NCBI GenBank assembly: GCA_910579455.1 | Contig: CAJTUT010000029.1 | Coordinates: 1-11,202, forward strand | Direction of reading: 5' to 3' | DNA length: 11,202 nt | Origin: an uncultured Bacilli bacterium | GTDB taxonomy: Bacteria; Bacillota_I; Bacilli_A; RF39; UBA660 | The notes under the pieces: model-generated | Databases searched by the model: none | Told to the model about the DNA's origin: nothing | Seen by the model: the letters and a program-made list of their open reading frames with translations, nothing else | Shown: piece by piece, positions 1-5,695 of the stretch | How positions within the stretch are numbered: the stretch's first letter is position 1 | Layout: every line of letters starts with the position of its first letter | Made by a program: the position numbers and the translations under genes

Positions 1-153
1 AAATTTTACTCTTACAATGATCTAAAATATCAGATGAAAAATTATCTTAATAGATCTAATAATATTCCTATGCAAGTTTTAGGGTGGATTTCTCCTATTG
101 AAAAAAGAAACAAAATAAAGGAAGCTTCTGCAATTGCATCGCTTCCCAATTAA
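1..153 (+). CDS. IS transposase, C-terminal fragment (5' end outside window)
   Basis: An open frame from base 1 reaches TAA at 151-153 and encodes 50 residues. It contains FYSYNDLKYQMKNYL, then RSNNIPM and WISPIE. This is the typical tail of a DDE/rve integrase-type transposase (IS3/IS481-like group): an FYS-edL-kqlk-Y helix, an NNiPM-rpLgW segment and an SP-E motif. The catalytic DDE residues would lie upstream, outside the window. It is the only gene here on the plus strand and converges on rplL with about 50 bp between stops. Family membership is inferred from the tail alone, so the exact IS family is uncertain. Whether the element is intact cannot be judged. Confidence 0.75.
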   Translation, partial: KFYSYNDLKYQMKNYLNRSNNIPMQVLGWISPIEKRNKIKEASAIASLPN

Positions 154-198
154 TATTTTTTTCGACTTATTTAGGTGTCACATCATTGACAACTACAC
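1..198 (+). mobile_element. Right end of an insertion sequence next to rplL
   Basis: The transposase tail is followed by about 45 bp of non-coding DNA before the rplL stop at 204. Within it, TGTCA (176-180) and TGACA (187-191) form a short inverted repeat. The outer edge, read inward, is TGTGTAGTTGTCAATGATG, which looks like a terminal repeat beginning with TG. The exact boundary is a guess because the left end and any target duplication are not in the window. Confidence 0.4.
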
Positions 199-203
199 AT
201 TAA

Positions 204-575
204 TTACTTAACCTCTACAGTAGCACCAGCTTCTTCAAGCTTAGCCTTAATTTCATCAGCTTCATCAGTAGAAATATTTTCCTTAACTACACCGTTTTGA
301 TCAACGATGTCCTTAGATTCTTTCAAGCCCAATCCAGTAATTTCACGCACTACTTTGATAACAGCAACCTTTCCAGCTCCAGCATCAGCAATACTTACTG
401 TAACAGTACTAGGTGCAGCTTCTGCAGCATCAGCACCTCCTACAGGTGCTGCAACAGCTACAGCAGATGGATCTACTCCAAACTCCTCTTTCATTGCATC
501 TACTAATTCCTTAATCTCTAACAAATTCATTTCTTTTAGACTACTGATAAAATCTTCTTTTGTTAATTTAGCCAT
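204..575 (-). CDS. rplL: 50S ribosomal protein L7/L12
   Basis: This is the stalk protein that recruits the translational GTPases (EF-Tu, EF-G, IF2) to the ribosome. It has 123 residues, the usual length. The N-terminal dimerisation and L10-binding helices (about 1-33) lead into an Ala/Gly-rich hinge (about 37-53). The C-terminal globular domain carries the conserved KVAVIKVVREITGLGLKESK surface and ends ATVEVK. The ATG at 573-575 is chosen over an in-frame ATG seven codons upstream: an AAGGAAGG SD (585-592) sits 9 nt before it, and MAKLTKEDF is the family N-terminus. The stretch before the C-terminal domain reads PSTVTVSIADAGAGK, where many homologues have an EKTEFDV-type strand, so this part is divergent. 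It lies 28 nt after rplJ in the same operon. No convincing terminator follows; an IS begins almost at once. Confidence 0.97.
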   Translation of the reverse strand: MAKLTKEDFISSLKEMNLLEIKELVDAMKEEFGVDPSAVAVAAPVGGADAAEAAPSTVTVSIADAGAGKVAVIKVVREITGLGLKESKDIVDQNGVVKENISTDEADEIKAKLEEAGATVEVK

Positions 576-603
576 ATTTATTTTCCTTCCTTTCATCTAT
601 TTT

Positions 604-1095
604 TCAATCTTCTTTTTGTTTACTATATAAATCTAAACAAATTGACAAATCTCTTGCAAGTCCTATCATACCACCAGCAAGCATAGTAAGCAGACCTTCC
701 CTTGATGGTAATTTAGCGTATTCAGCAAGCTTTTCTTGATCCGCTATTTCACCATCTACAATACCTACTTTCAAAACTACTGATGGGTGTTCCTTTGCAA
801 AATTAGTTAAAATTTTAATGGTTCCAATTTGATCTTCCCCGTAAGCAAAAGCACTTGGTCCAACCAAATTATCTTTAAGGTCTATCTTTAAATCATCAAA
901 CGCACGAATCATTAAAGTATTCTTATAAACCTTATAATCGGAGTTTGCCTCTCTTAATTTTAGACGCAATTCCTTAGCCTCAGCATCTGTAATTCCACGA
1001 TAATCAAATAAAACTACTGATTTTGCATTCTGTGTGCGAGTTTTAATCTCCTCAACCACCCTTTGTTTTGCCTCTAGAATTTTCGCATTTGCCAT
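604..1095 (-). CDS. rplJ: 50S ribosomal protein L10
   Basis: This is the stalk base protein. It binds 23S rRNA beside L11 and carries L7/L12 dimers on its C-terminal helix. It has 163 residues with the family motifs YRGIT (about 33-37), VYKNTL, and LPSREGLLTMLAG near the C-terminus. The final helix, ending LYSKQKED, is the L12-binding segment. The ATG at 1093-1095 is chosen because AAGGAGGT (1101-1108) lies 5 nt upstream and MANAKILEAKQ is the normal start. A further ATG at 1126-1128 falls inside the 3' arm of the L10 leader stem and is an artefact. It is the first gene of the rplJL transcript, with its own promoter and an autoregulatory leader with attenuator. Confidence 0.97.
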   Translation of the reverse strand: MANAKILEAKQRVVEEIKTRTQNAKSVVLFDYRGITDAEAKELRLKLREANSDYKVYKNTLMIRAFDDLKIDLKDNLVGPSAFAYGEDQIGTIKILTNFAKEHPSVVLKVGIVDGEIADQEKLAEYAKLPSREGLLTMLAGGMIGLARDLSICLDLYSKQKED

Positions 1096-1118
1096 AACAC
1101 ACCTCCTTCTTCTATTTA

Positions 1119-1218
1119 GGGATGCCATAAAAAAGAGTTCTTAAAACAGACATTCCAAGAACCTTTAAGTTTCTAGTCCTCGGTAGGATTTACTTTCTAA
1201 CCTACTGTCTATGGCACC
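1119..1218 (-). ncRNA. L10 leader (autoregulatory mRNA leader of rplJL)
   Basis: The RNA runs from 1218 down to 1119 between the promoter and rplJ. The basal stem pairs TGCCATA (1211-1217) with TATGGCA (1123-1129). It is followed by AGACA, then GTAGG paired with CCTAC and running on into CCGAGG. These match the Firmicutes L10 leader, whose core reads GCCATAGACAGTAGG to CCTACCGAGG. In that family, L10 or the L10-L12 complex binds the leader and represses its own operon. The family assignment is by recognition and no covariance search was run. Confidence 0.88.
1129..1163 (-). terminator. Attenuator terminator inside the L10 leader
   Basis: On the minus strand GGTTCTT (1163-1157) pairs with AAGAACT (1142-1136), a 7-bp stem with one G-U pair and a 14-nt loop. 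It is followed by C and a run of six T (1134-1129). This is an intrinsic terminator placed before rplJ, as expected for transcription attenuation of rplJL. The stem overlaps leader sequence, so ligand-dependent switching is plausible but inferred. Confidence 0.65.
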
Positions 1219-1232
1219 AATAAATTGTTTTT

Positions 1233-1261
1233 ATTATATCTTATAATTCTCTACTTGTCAA
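1233..1261 (-). promoter_or_regulatory. Perfect sigma-A promoter for rplJL
   Basis: TTGACA (1261-1256) and TATAAT (1238-1233) are separated by exactly 17 nt, a full consensus match. The predicted start is near 1226, about 8 nt before the L10 leader stem. The -35 box lies across the last codons and stop of rplA. Confidence 0.88.
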
Positions 1262-1946
1262 AATTATTTTCAACCTTAATACCAGGTCCCATAGTAGAAG
1301 AAATTGAAATATTCTTTATATAATCACCTTTTACGGTAGTTGGTCTCACCCTTAATATACTTGCAACAAAAGCATTTAAGTTAGCTAATAAATCTTCCTC
1401 AGAGAAAGATGCTTTTCCAATTATTCCATGGATATTTCCATAAGTATCAGTTCTATATTCAACTCTTCCTGCTTTTACTTCCTCAATTGCCTTTACTACA
1501 TCCATAGTAACTGTTCCGGTCTTTGGATTTGGCATTAATCCTCTTGGTCCTAAAACACGTCCAATTTTACCTAAAAGAGGCATCATATCTGGAGTTGCAA
1601 TCATTGTATCAAATTCAAACCAATTTTCCTTTTCTATTTTTTCAATCATGTCTACATCTCCGACATAATCAGCTCCTGCCTTTTGAGCTTTTTTTGCATT
1701 ATCCCCTTTTGCAATTACCAAAACTCTTACTTCTTTACCTGTTCCCTTTGGTAGCACAATAGCTCCACGTAATTGCTGATCTGCTTTTTTTGGATCTACA
1801 TTTAATCTCATAGCAACCTCAATTGATGAATCAAACTTGCTAACGGAAGTCTCTTTTACTAGTTTTACTGCCTCTTCTTTTGAATATACCTTATTTTTTT
1901 CAATTTTAGAAACAACTTCTGTATATCTCTTACTTCTTTTTTTCAT
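1251..1946 (-). CDS. rplA: 50S ribosomal protein L1
   Basis: L1 forms the mobile L1 stalk on 23S rRNA that helps eject deacylated tRNA. In many bacteria it also represses its own operon by binding an mRNA mimic. It has 231 residues, the normal length. The N-terminal region MKKRSKRY is basic. It is followed by RLNVDPKKADQQLRG (about 47-61) and the LPKGTGK motif. The hallmark block GKIGRVLGPRGLMPNPKTGT lies around 126-145, and the C-terminus has STMGPG. ATG 1944-1946 is preceded by AGGAGG (1952-1957) at 5 nt. It follows rplK after 78 nt containing a hairpin. Its 3' end contains the -35 box of the rplJL promoter. Confidence 0.98.
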   Translation of the reverse strand: MKKRSKRYTEVVSKIEKNKVYSKEEAVKLVKETSVSKFDSSIEVAMRLNVDPKKADQQLRGAIVLPKGTGKEVRVLVIAKGDNAKKAQKAGADYVGDVDMIEKIEKENWFEFDTMIATPDMMPLLGKIGRVLGPRGLMPNPKTGTVTMDVVKAIEEVKAGRVEYRTDTYGNIHGIIGKASFSEEDLLANLNAFVASILRVRPTTVKGDYIKNISISSTMGPGIKVENNFDK

Positions 1947-1957
1947 TTTATCCTCCT

Positions 1958-2019
1958 TATGTGGTATTTATTTCGGAATTCATGTAAGCGGACATTCCTT
2001 CCACATAGGGTAACCCTAT
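1958..2019 (-). promoter_or_regulatory. Structured rplK-rplA intergenic element, candidate L1-binding site
   Basis: On the minus strand TATGTGG (2007-2001) pairs perfectly with CCACATA (1964-1958), which abuts the rplA SD. Inside, GGAAT (1998-1994) pairs with ATTCC (1979-1975) and TGT with ACA, leaving a TGA bulge on the 3' side. Just upstream, ATAGGG and CCCTAT (2005-2019) form a second small inverted repeat around TTA. The placement fits translational control of rplA. Binding by L1 is inference. Confidence 0.5.
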
Positions 2020-2024
2020 TTTAA

Positions 2025-2468
2025 CTATTCTGCAGGTTCTTCTAAACCTTCTACTGCAATTCCCATATTTCTTGCTGTACCTGCAACAATTCTCATTGCC
2101 TCTTCTACTGTATATGCATTAAGATCGGGTAATTTGACTTCTGCAATCTCTTTTAATTGATCCCTTGTTAAGGTAGCAACCACTTCAGTAGATCCCTTAA
2201 CTGCACCTTTAGTAATCTTTGCATATTTCTTAAGCAAGAAACTTGTTGGTGGAGTCTTAATAATAAAATTAAAACTTCTATCCTCATATATAGATATTTC
2301 TACTGGTAAGATATCTCCCATCTTATCTTTAGTAGCATCATTATATTTAGTACAAAATTCTTGTAAATTAATTCCCGCTGGGCCTAGAACAGTTCCTACT
2401 GGTGGAGCTGGTGTTGCTTTTCCCGCAGGGATTTGTAACTTAATTTTCTTTACAGCTTCCTTTGCCAC
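2025..2468 (-). CDS. rplK: 50S ribosomal protein L11
   Basis: L11 binds the GTPase-associated centre of 23S rRNA with L10 and is needed for RelA-type stringent sensing in bacteria. It has 147 residues, close to the usual 141. The N-terminal domain has KLQIPAGKATPAPPVGTVLG (about 10-29), including the flexible proline-rich switch, then GPAGIN. The C-terminal RNA-binding domain has KTPPTSFLLKK, KGS, and AYTVEEAMRIVAGTARNMGI. It starts with GTG (2466-2468), with an AAGGAGG SD (2477-2483) 8 nt upstream; no ATG gives a better start. It is the first gene of rplKA, reading from its own promoter through a 100-nt structured leader. Confidence 0.98.
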   Translation of the reverse strand: MAKEAVKKIKLQIPAGKATPAPPVGTVLGPAGINLQEFCTKYNDATKDKMGDILPVEISIYEDRSFNFIIKTPPTSFLLKKYAKITKGAVKGSTEVVATLTRDQLKEIAEVKLPDLNAYTVEEAMRIVAGTARNMGIAVEGLEEPAE

Positions 2469-2499
2469 GAAAAACGCCTCCTTTATTTTTGTTTTCGCG

Positions 2500-2568
2500 A
2501 GTGGTCCAAATAGCTATTACCGCTTTAATAGGTTTTGCCTCCCACTAATCTATATTTATTAAATATAG
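2500..2568 (-). promoter_or_regulatory. Structured 5' leader of rplKA
   Basis: The predicted transcript starts near 2569. A hairpin follows at once: CTATATTT (2568-2561) pairs with AAATATAG (2557-2550). After it, AGTGG (2546-2542) pairs with CCACT (2504-2500) and encloses CTATTA/TAATAG with a 6-nt loop. The GTGGGAGG...ACCAC pattern before an L11 gene is common in Firmicutes, where such leaders are thought to be ribosomal-protein binding sites. Which protein binds is not shown by the sequence. Confidence 0.55.
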
Positions 2569-2575
2569 CCTCTAA

Positions 2576-2604
2576 ATAATACCATAAATCTGTATCTTTT
2601 GCAA
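2576..2604 (-). promoter_or_regulatory. Sigma-A promoter for rplKA
   Basis: TTGCAA (2604-2599) and TATTAT (2581-2576) are 17 nt apart, with TGG just before the -10, an extended -10. It begins directly after the nusG stop, so rplKA can be transcribed apart from secE-nusG. No terminator is seen after nusG, so read-through is also likely. Confidence 0.72.
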
Positions 2605-2607
2605 GTT

Positions 2608-3141
2608 TTATGCTTTTTCTATTTGATTGATTTCCACTTCCACTGAAGTTTCTTGTCCAAACAAATCTACAACTAAGTTTACTTTCTGATTTGGCAAATC
2701 AATCGATTCAATTTTACCAAACATACCATTAAATGGTCCAGAAATAATTTTAACACTTAATCCTATCTCTAATTCATTATCGACATCAATTCTACTAATA
2801 CCCATATTATTAAGAACTTTATCCACCTCATAAGGCTGTAATGGGGTTGGTTTAGCTCCTTTTCCACTAGATCCAATAAATCCAGTTACTCCAGGAGTAT
2901 TACGAACTACATACCAGGCATCATCTGTCATAACCATTTCAACCAAAATATAACCTGGAAACATCTTCTTGGTTCTCTCCTTTGTAACTCCATCTTTTAC
3001 CTCTACCACTTTTTCTTCTGGAACAATCACTCTAAAAATACAATCTTCCATATCCATAGACTCTGCTCTCATCTCTAGTTTTTCTTTTACCTTATTTTCA
3101 TGACCTGAATAAGTATTTACTACATACCACTGTTTTTCCAT
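2608..3141 (-). CDS. nusG: Transcription termination/antitermination factor NusG
   Basis: NusG is the universal elongation factor that binds the RNA polymerase clamp. It modulates pausing and Rho-dependent termination and couples polymerase to the ribosome. It has 177 residues. The NGN domain (about 3-110) shows QWYVVNTYSGHENKV, then TKKMFPGYILVEM and WYVVRNTPGVTGFIG. The C-terminal KOW domain (about 124-177) has GLSVKIISGPFNGMFGKIE and LFGQETSVEV. ATG 3139-3141 follows an AAAGGAG SD. It lies 21 nt after secE, and secE-nusG is a conserved pair. No insertion or loss is seen. Confidence 0.98.
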   Translation of the reverse strand: MEKQWYVVNTYSGHENKVKEKLEMRAESMDMEDCIFRVIVPEEKVVEVKDGVTKERTKKMFPGYILVEMVMTDDAWYVVRNTPGVTGFIGSSGKGAKPTPLQPYEVDKVLNNMGISRIDVDNELEIGLSVKIISGPFNGMFGKIESIDLPNQKVNLVVDLFGQETSVEVEINQIEKA

Positions 3142-3162
3142 TTCAAAATTCTCCTTTACACC

Positions 3163-3468
3163 CTAACTAAATAACGATTGTATAAATGCAAATATTGTAT
3201 CAATTCCGTAGAAAAATACAGAACAGAAAACAATAAATACAATAGTTGCTATAGAATATTTAATCATGTCTTTCCTAGAAGTCCATCTAACTTTCTTAAA
3301 TTCATTGACAACACCATGACAAAAAGTCATAAATTTCTCCCACATGGTTTTCTTTTCTTCCTTTTTGCTCCCTAGCTTTTTTTCACTTTTATGTCCTTTC
3401 CCTCGAACATTTTTTTCATCTACTTTAACTACTTTTTCCCTGTCTTTCACCTTTACAATCTCCGCCAT
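3163..3468 (-). CDS. secE: Protein translocase subunit SecE
   Basis: SecE is the small essential clamp subunit of the SecYEG channel. It has 101 residues. A Lys/Glu-rich tail (about 1-41) precedes the conserved region EFKKVRWTSRKDMIKYS (56-72) and one membrane helix (about 72-97). Short Gram-positive SecE proteins have about 60 residues, so the tail is an extension. An internal ATG at residue 42 (MWEKF) would give a canonical 60-residue form, but its SD (AAGGAAG) is distant. The upstream ATG at 3466-3468 has GGGTGAT just before it, matching the extended SD, and is preferred. The rpmG (L33) gene that often precedes secE in Firmicutes is absent; the unidentified 3640-4323 gene lies upstream instead. 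Confidence 0.93.
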   Translation of the reverse strand: MAEIVKVKDREKVVKVDEKNVRGKGHKSEKKLGSKKEEKKTMWEKFMTFCHGVVNEFKKVRWTSRKDMIKYSIATIVFIVFCSVFFYGIDTIFAFIQSLFS

Positions 3469-3505
3469 TTTATCACCCGTTTTCTCAATATTTTATACAA
3501 AATAA

Positions 3506-3523
3506 AAACACCTCTTTGTGTTT
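3506..3523 (-). repeat. Hairpin at the predicted 5' end of secE-nusG mRNA
   Basis: AAACAC (3523-3518) pairs with GTGTTT (3511-3506) around a 6-nt loop, followed by TTATTTT. Its first base coincides with the predicted +1. It could be a 5' stabilising hairpin, or a weak terminator for read-through from the gene upstream. Confidence 0.5.
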
Positions 3524-3529
3524 ATAACT

Positions 3530-3558
3530 AAAATAGCATAAACAAATAAAAATGTCAA
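3530..3558 (-). promoter_or_regulatory. Sigma-A promoter for secE-nusG
   Basis: TTGACA (3558-3553) and TATTTT (3535-3530) are 17 nt apart, with TGC directly before the -10 (extended -10). The predicted start is near 3523, giving a leader of about 55 nt. Confidence 0.75.
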
Positions 3559-3639
3559 CTAATAGAAGTGTTTAAAAAATAAAAATATTGTATTATCCAT
3601 AATCAAGCAATTAATGAATATTATCGTACTTTGTTTAAT

Positions 3640-4323
3640 TTAAATATATAATAAAATAACCATAACCAAAATAAGCCCCAATAAAATTAAGGATACTGGA
3701 AAGACTAAAAAACTAACAAAAGCAGCCTGTTTTGTATCTACTAAATCTCTGTATAACTTTTTTGTATCATGATCAACCATAGCCCTTCCTACTAACGTAG
3801 ATTTTGTTTTTTGGCTCCCAAAAGATTTAGAAACCGAATTCAAAGAACCATTAAATTCAGGATCCATTTCTCTTTGTATCTTTTCTAATTCTTGTTCATT
3901 TTTTTTATCCACATACTCATAATAATATATTCCTGCTCCCCTTTCTATAATCCCCTGTAAATATGGTACGTCTCCCTTAGGTAAATATTTTTGAAATTCA
4001 GAAAAATTTTCCTTCAAAAACCAAGGTTTTAAATCCTCCATTTTTATATTAGAATAAACACTTATCTGAATAAAAGCCAAATTATAAATATCTTCCCTCA
4101 CAATTTGGTCTTTATATTCTTTAGGCATTCTTACTACAGTATCATATCGAATAGGACTTAATTTTTCTGGATTTAAAATCTCTATTTCTTTCGGGTTAAA
4201 ACTTTTTATATAATAATCCCTATCATGAACATAGTTCATAGTACAAGACATATTATAAAATAATTTTTGTCTACTTTCTATATCGCGATTCGTTTCTAAC
4301 CATTCTTTTAAATTCAAACTCAT
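3640..4323 (-). CDS. Unrecognised tail-anchored membrane protein, possible pseudokinase C-lobe
   Basis: I do not recognise this gene as a named family. The 227-residue product has no signal peptide and one strong C-terminal membrane helix (about 202-226), so it should sit on the cytoplasmic face as a tail-anchored protein. Residues 21-52 (LFYNMSCTMNYVHDRDYYIK, then SFNPKEIEIL) line up with the helix-plus-catalytic-loop region of protein kinases (lH-xx-ivHRDiKPeNIll). The HRD Asp is replaced by Ser41 and the loop Asn by Glu. REDIYNLAFIQISVY (76-90) resembles the sDIySLGviLyel helix. No N-lobe, Gly-rich loop, VAIK Lys or DFG is seen, so it would be catalytically dead. A charged region (about 139-195) precedes the membrane helix. 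ATG 4321-4323 has AGGTGA at 7 nt. It lies 56 nt after the sigma gene and is probably co-transcribed with it. Confidence 0.8.
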   Translation of the reverse strand: MSLNLKEWLETNRDIESRQKLFYNMSCTMNYVHDRDYYIKSFNPKEIEILNPEKLSPIRYDTVVRMPKEYKDQIVREDIYNLAFIQISVYSNIKMEDLKPWFLKENFSEFQKYLPKGDVPYLQGIIERGAGIYYYEYVDKKNEQELEKIQREMDPEFNGSLNSVSKSFGSQKTKSTLVGRAMVDHDTKKLYRDLVDTKQAAFVSFLVFPVSLILLGLILVMVILLYI

Positions 4324-4379
4324 ATCCTATTCACCTATTTTCATTGTATAACAAAGAAGATAAAAATACAAATATAAAT

Positions 4380-4991
4380 CTATGAAGTCGTAAACTTACT
4401 AGACAACTTTTTTCTGCAAGTATGTAGACAATTATCCACTGTACTAATCGGAATATCTAACAACTTTGAAATTTCCTTATATTTAAAACCATTATATCGA
4501 AGTTCAAATATTAAACCCTGTTTCCAGGATAAATTATTTTTAAATTGAATTAAATCGTTTAAAACCACTGTCTCCGCTATATATAAATCGGGATTTGTAC
4601 TAACGGAATCATCACAAAAGGAGTCCAACAGCCTAAAATTCTCCTCTAATTCAAGATCCATAGACAATGCATTATTCATATGTTCATTCTTTAATGATAA
4701 AAAACTTCTACAATAACTTTTTATTTGTCTTTCTATGCATACAATTGAAAATGTATAAAAAAGAACATTTTTGCATTCACCAAAAGATTTGATTGCCCGG
4801 TCCAATCCAATGTAGCCTTCCTGAATAAAATCCTCTAACTCTCCACAATGATAATTCATTTTAGAATAATACTTCTTAGCAACGGAGATGATAACTGGCT
4901 TATACTTTGCAAATAATTGATTAATAGAATCTTCATCATTCTCTCCTATTAAATATAACGTTTCATAATCATTGATATTTTTATAATTCAA
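4380..4991 (-). CDS. sigH: Sigma-70 family RNA polymerase sigma factor, SigH-like by position
   Basis: The 203-residue protein has sigma region 2 (about 26-96), including NQLFAKYKPVIISVAKKYY and the core-binding block EDFIQEGYIGLDRAIKSF (53-70). Region 4 (about 150-195) contains the helix-turn-helix YKEISKLLDIPISTVDNCLH. Regions 1.1 and 3 are absent, as in SigH and ComX-type factors. In Bacillus and relatives sigH sits between rlmB/rae1 and rpmG-secE; the same slot is filled here, with rae1 and rpmG missing. In those species SigH drives stationary-phase, competence or early sporulation genes; its role here is unknown. The start is TTG (4989-4991), 8 nt after rlmB, with only AGGT as an SD. No in-frame ATG would keep region 2 complete, so weak or regulated translation is likely. 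Divergence from classical SigH makes the symbol provisional. Confidence 0.85.
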   Translation of the reverse strand: MNYKNINDYETLYLIGENDEDSINQLFAKYKPVIISVAKKYYSKMNYHCGELEDFIQEGYIGLDRAIKSFGECKNVLFYTFSIVCIERQIKSYCRSFLSLKNEHMNNALSMDLELEENFRLLDSFCDDSVSTNPDLYIAETVVLNDLIQFKNNLSWKQGLIFELRYNGFKYKEISKLLDIPISTVDNCLHTCRKKLSSKFTTS

Positions 4992-4999
4992 AATATTAC

Positions 5000-5695
5000 C
5001 TACTTTCTATTTCGAACTACCTCATAAATCATTACTCCTGCAGAAACAGACGCATTTAAACTATTAATTTTTCCTACCATAGGAATTGTTGCAATAAAAT
5101 CACAAGATTTAGAAATCAAATCACTCATTCCTTTTCCCTCATTACCAATGACCAATGCAACTTTGAAATTATAATCTATTTCATCATAAGGTTGACCCTG
5201 CATATTAGTTCCTACAATCCAAAATCCTTCTCTTTTTAATTTAGAAATAGTACTAGCTAAATTAGCAACCCTAACAATATTCATATTAGAAAGAGCTCCA
5301 GCACTAGTTTTCATAACTGTAGCATTTACCTGAACTTGTCTATCCTTAGGAATTATTATCATATCAACCCCTGCAGCCTCACAAGTTCTAATAATAGCTC
5401 CTAGATTATGAGGATCCTCTAAATGATCTAATATTACGATAAAGTTAGGATTTTTTAAAAGTAAAGAATCTAAATCCTTATACTGGTAGTCCTGAATGTC
5501 TAGTATTATACCTTGGTGAACACCATCTGACAAATGATCCATTTTCTTTTTTGAACAAACTAAAACGGGTATTTTTAATTTTTCAATAAGAGAAAGAATT
5601 TTTTCATCACGAAAATTTTCCTGCAAAAATATTTTTTTTATTTTTTTATTCTTTTGAAGTAATTCTAAAGATACATTTTTTCCATATACAATCAT
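5000..5695 (-). CDS. rlmB: 23S rRNA (guanosine-2'-O)-methyltransferase, RlmB/TrmH family
   Basis: This SPOUT-class enzyme transfers a methyl group from S-adenosylmethionine to a ribose 2'-OH, in RlmB at G2251 of the 23S P-loop. The product has 231 residues. An N-terminal L30e-like substrate domain (about 1-75) starts with VYGKNVSLELL. The knotted SPOUT domain carries motif 1 LDHLEDPHNLGAIIRTCEAA (about 89-108, catalytic Arg in IIRT), motif 2 VIGNEGKGM (about 182-190) and motif 3 IPMVGKINSLNASVSAGVM (about 204-222). I chose ATG 5693-5695 over the adjacent GTG at 5696-5698 because AGGAGG (5702-5707) is 6 nt from the ATG but only 3 nt from the GTG. It overlaps the mrnC stop by one base (TGATG), implying translational coupling. 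YacO-type paralogues act on other sites, so the exact nucleotide is inferred. Confidence 0.93.
   Translation of the reverse strand: MIVYGKNVSLELLQKNKKIKKIFLQENFRDEKILSLIEKLKIPVLVCSKKKMDHLSDGVHQGIILDIQDYQYKDLDSLLLKNPNFIVILDHLEDPHNLGAIIRTCEAAGVDMIIIPKDRQVQVNATVMKTSAGALSNMNIVRVANLASTISKLKREGFWIVGTNMQGQPYDEIDYNFKVALVIGNEGKGMSDLISKSCDFIATIPMVGKINSLNASVSAGVMIYEVVRNRK

Noticed and set aside
307..630. Plus-strand open frames opposite rplL and other genes (also 1523-1762, 3178-3375, 7654-7848, 8522-8740, 10578-10826)
   Set aside because: They are shadows of conserved minus-strand genes, with no SD sites or recognisable protein features.
1096..1128. N-terminal extension of L10 starting MASLNRRRR
   Set aside because: The extra codons lie in the L10 leader 3' arm and cover the real SD; the family N-terminus starts at 1095.
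3469..3639. rpmG (ribosomal protein L33) before secE, as in many Firmicutes
   Set aside because: No frame shows L33 sequence or its Cys pairs; the space holds a promoter, a hairpin and otherwise featureless A+T-rich DNA.
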